The notes beneath the pieces are model-generated. The model was not told where the DNA came from, did no database searches, and saw nothing but the letters and a program-made list of their open reading frames with translations. From assembly GCA_031262285.1 (NCBI GenBank), contig JAISHZ010000177.1:1-6819 (forward strand): a DNA stretch of 6,819 bases, given 5' to 3'. Below, piece after piece: positions 6,553 to 6,819 of this stretch. Numbering within the stretch: position 1 is the first letter of the stretch; each line of letters starts with the position of its first letter. The DNA comes from Lachnospiraceae bacterium. Its GTDB lineage: Bacteria > Bacillota_A > Clostridia > Lachnospirales > Lachnospiraceae. The position numbers were made by a program, and so were the translations under genes.

Positions 6553-6566
6553 CAAACACTTGTTCG
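6553..6566. promoter_or_regulatory. Putative LexA (DinR) box 2
   Basis: CAAACACTTGTTCG matches CGAACNNNNGTTCG at nine of ten fixed positions. It lies just downstream of the P1 -10 box and within the spacer of the alternative TTGACA promoter, and 32 bases before the start codon. Two closely spaced boxes before a DNA-repair-family gene support SOS control. Confidence 0.62.
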
Positions 6567-6597
6567 TCGTTCGAATCGAAAGACATGAGGAGGCTTC

Positions 6598-6819
6598 ATG
6601 CAGTACGTAACAACCCAAGAGTCGCAATCTCTTACGGACAAATTGGAGATTCTTACAGATGCCGCAAAATATGACGTGGCGTGCACCTCCAGTGGGGTGG
6701 AGCGCAAAGGGAACGGCAAGGATATGGGGAATGCCGTGAAAGGAGGGATATGTCATAGCTTTTCAAGTGATGGGAGATGTATATCGCTGCTCAAGATCCT
6801 CATGACCAATGAATGCATC
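6598..6819 (+). CDS. Radical SAM protein of the putative DNA modification/repair family, partial (N-terminus only)
   Basis: The first 74 codons are visible; the frame runs open to the right edge. The pattern KLEILTDAAKYDVACTSSG (15-33), then ERKGNGKDMGNAV (35-47), GICHSFSSDGRCISLLKIL (50-68) and TNECI (70-74) is typical of the radical SAM family usually found beside a uracil-DNA-glycosylase-like partner and named 'putative DNA modification/repair radical SAM protein'. The CxxxCxxC iron-sulfur motif should begin with Cys73 and continue past the window. The ATG at 6598 is preceded by GAGGAGG (6587-6593) at four bases. The family's reaction is not established to my knowledge. The expected partner gene would lie beyond the right edge. 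Two LexA-box-like sites upstream fit a role in the response to DNA damage. Confidence 0.88.
   Translation, partial: MQYVTTQESQSLTDKLEILTDAAKYDVACTSSGVERKGNGKDMGNAVKGGICHSFSSDGRCISLLKILMTNECI

Larger units (their letters stand above)
6428..6597. other. Control region upstream of the radical SAM gene
   Basis: No gene is seen here. Besides the promoters and LexA-like boxes listed separately, TTGTAAC (6473-6479) and GTTACAA (6507-6513) form a widely spaced 7-bp inverted repeat that could be a second operator, with weak support. Confidence 0.45.

Noticed and set aside
6468..6756. Two minus-strand open frames opposite the radical SAM gene and its promoter
   Set aside because: They overlap a well-supported plus-strand gene with a strong ribosome site and family motifs, and their own sequences are not protein-like.

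Overview
The window looks like chromosomal DNA of an anaerobic, low-to-moderate-GC member of the Bacillota, most likely a Clostridia-type organism. The signs are strong AGGAGG-type ribosome sites, a tRNA gene without encoded CCA, a Firmicutes-style LexA (DinR) box, a RACo-like corrinoid-activator protein, and an Eda aldolase with the C-terminal extension found in Clostridia. This assignment comes from gene content and signals, not from a database search.

Layout: nearly everything is on the minus strand. From left to right there is (1) the 5' three quarters or so of a lipoprotein polysaccharide deacetylase gene, cut off by the left edge; (2) a gap at 755-1031 with a candidate promoter for that gene; (3) a three-gene minus-strand cluster read in the order eda (KDPG aldolase plus a VOC-like C-terminal domain), kdgK (KDG kinase), and a RACo-like ASKHA ATPase with a four-cysteine N-terminal cluster; (4) a 279-base gap with a perfect 11-bp hairpin; (5) rarA, the replication-associated recombination ATPase; (6) tRNA-Pro(UGG) with a textbook sigma-A promoter and a rho-independent terminator; (7) a 162-base palindromic, MITE/REPIN-like element; (8) on the plus strand, the start of a radical SAM gene of the 'DNA modification/repair' family, cut off by the right edge, behind two LexA-box-like sequences.

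How the genes fit together: kdgK and eda make up the last two steps from 2-keto-3-deoxygluconate to pyruvate plus glyceraldehyde-3-phosphate, which suggests use of hexuronates or other sugar acids. The upstream uronate enzymes are not in the window. The RACo-like gene follows kdgK by 49 bases and may be cotranscribed, but its target is not visible. rarA and the radical SAM gene both concern DNA damage or stalled replication, but they have opposite directions and are separated by the tRNA and the repeat element. The most notable non-coding features are the palindromic element and the SOS-like control region of the radical SAM gene. No clearly novel multi-gene system is visible.
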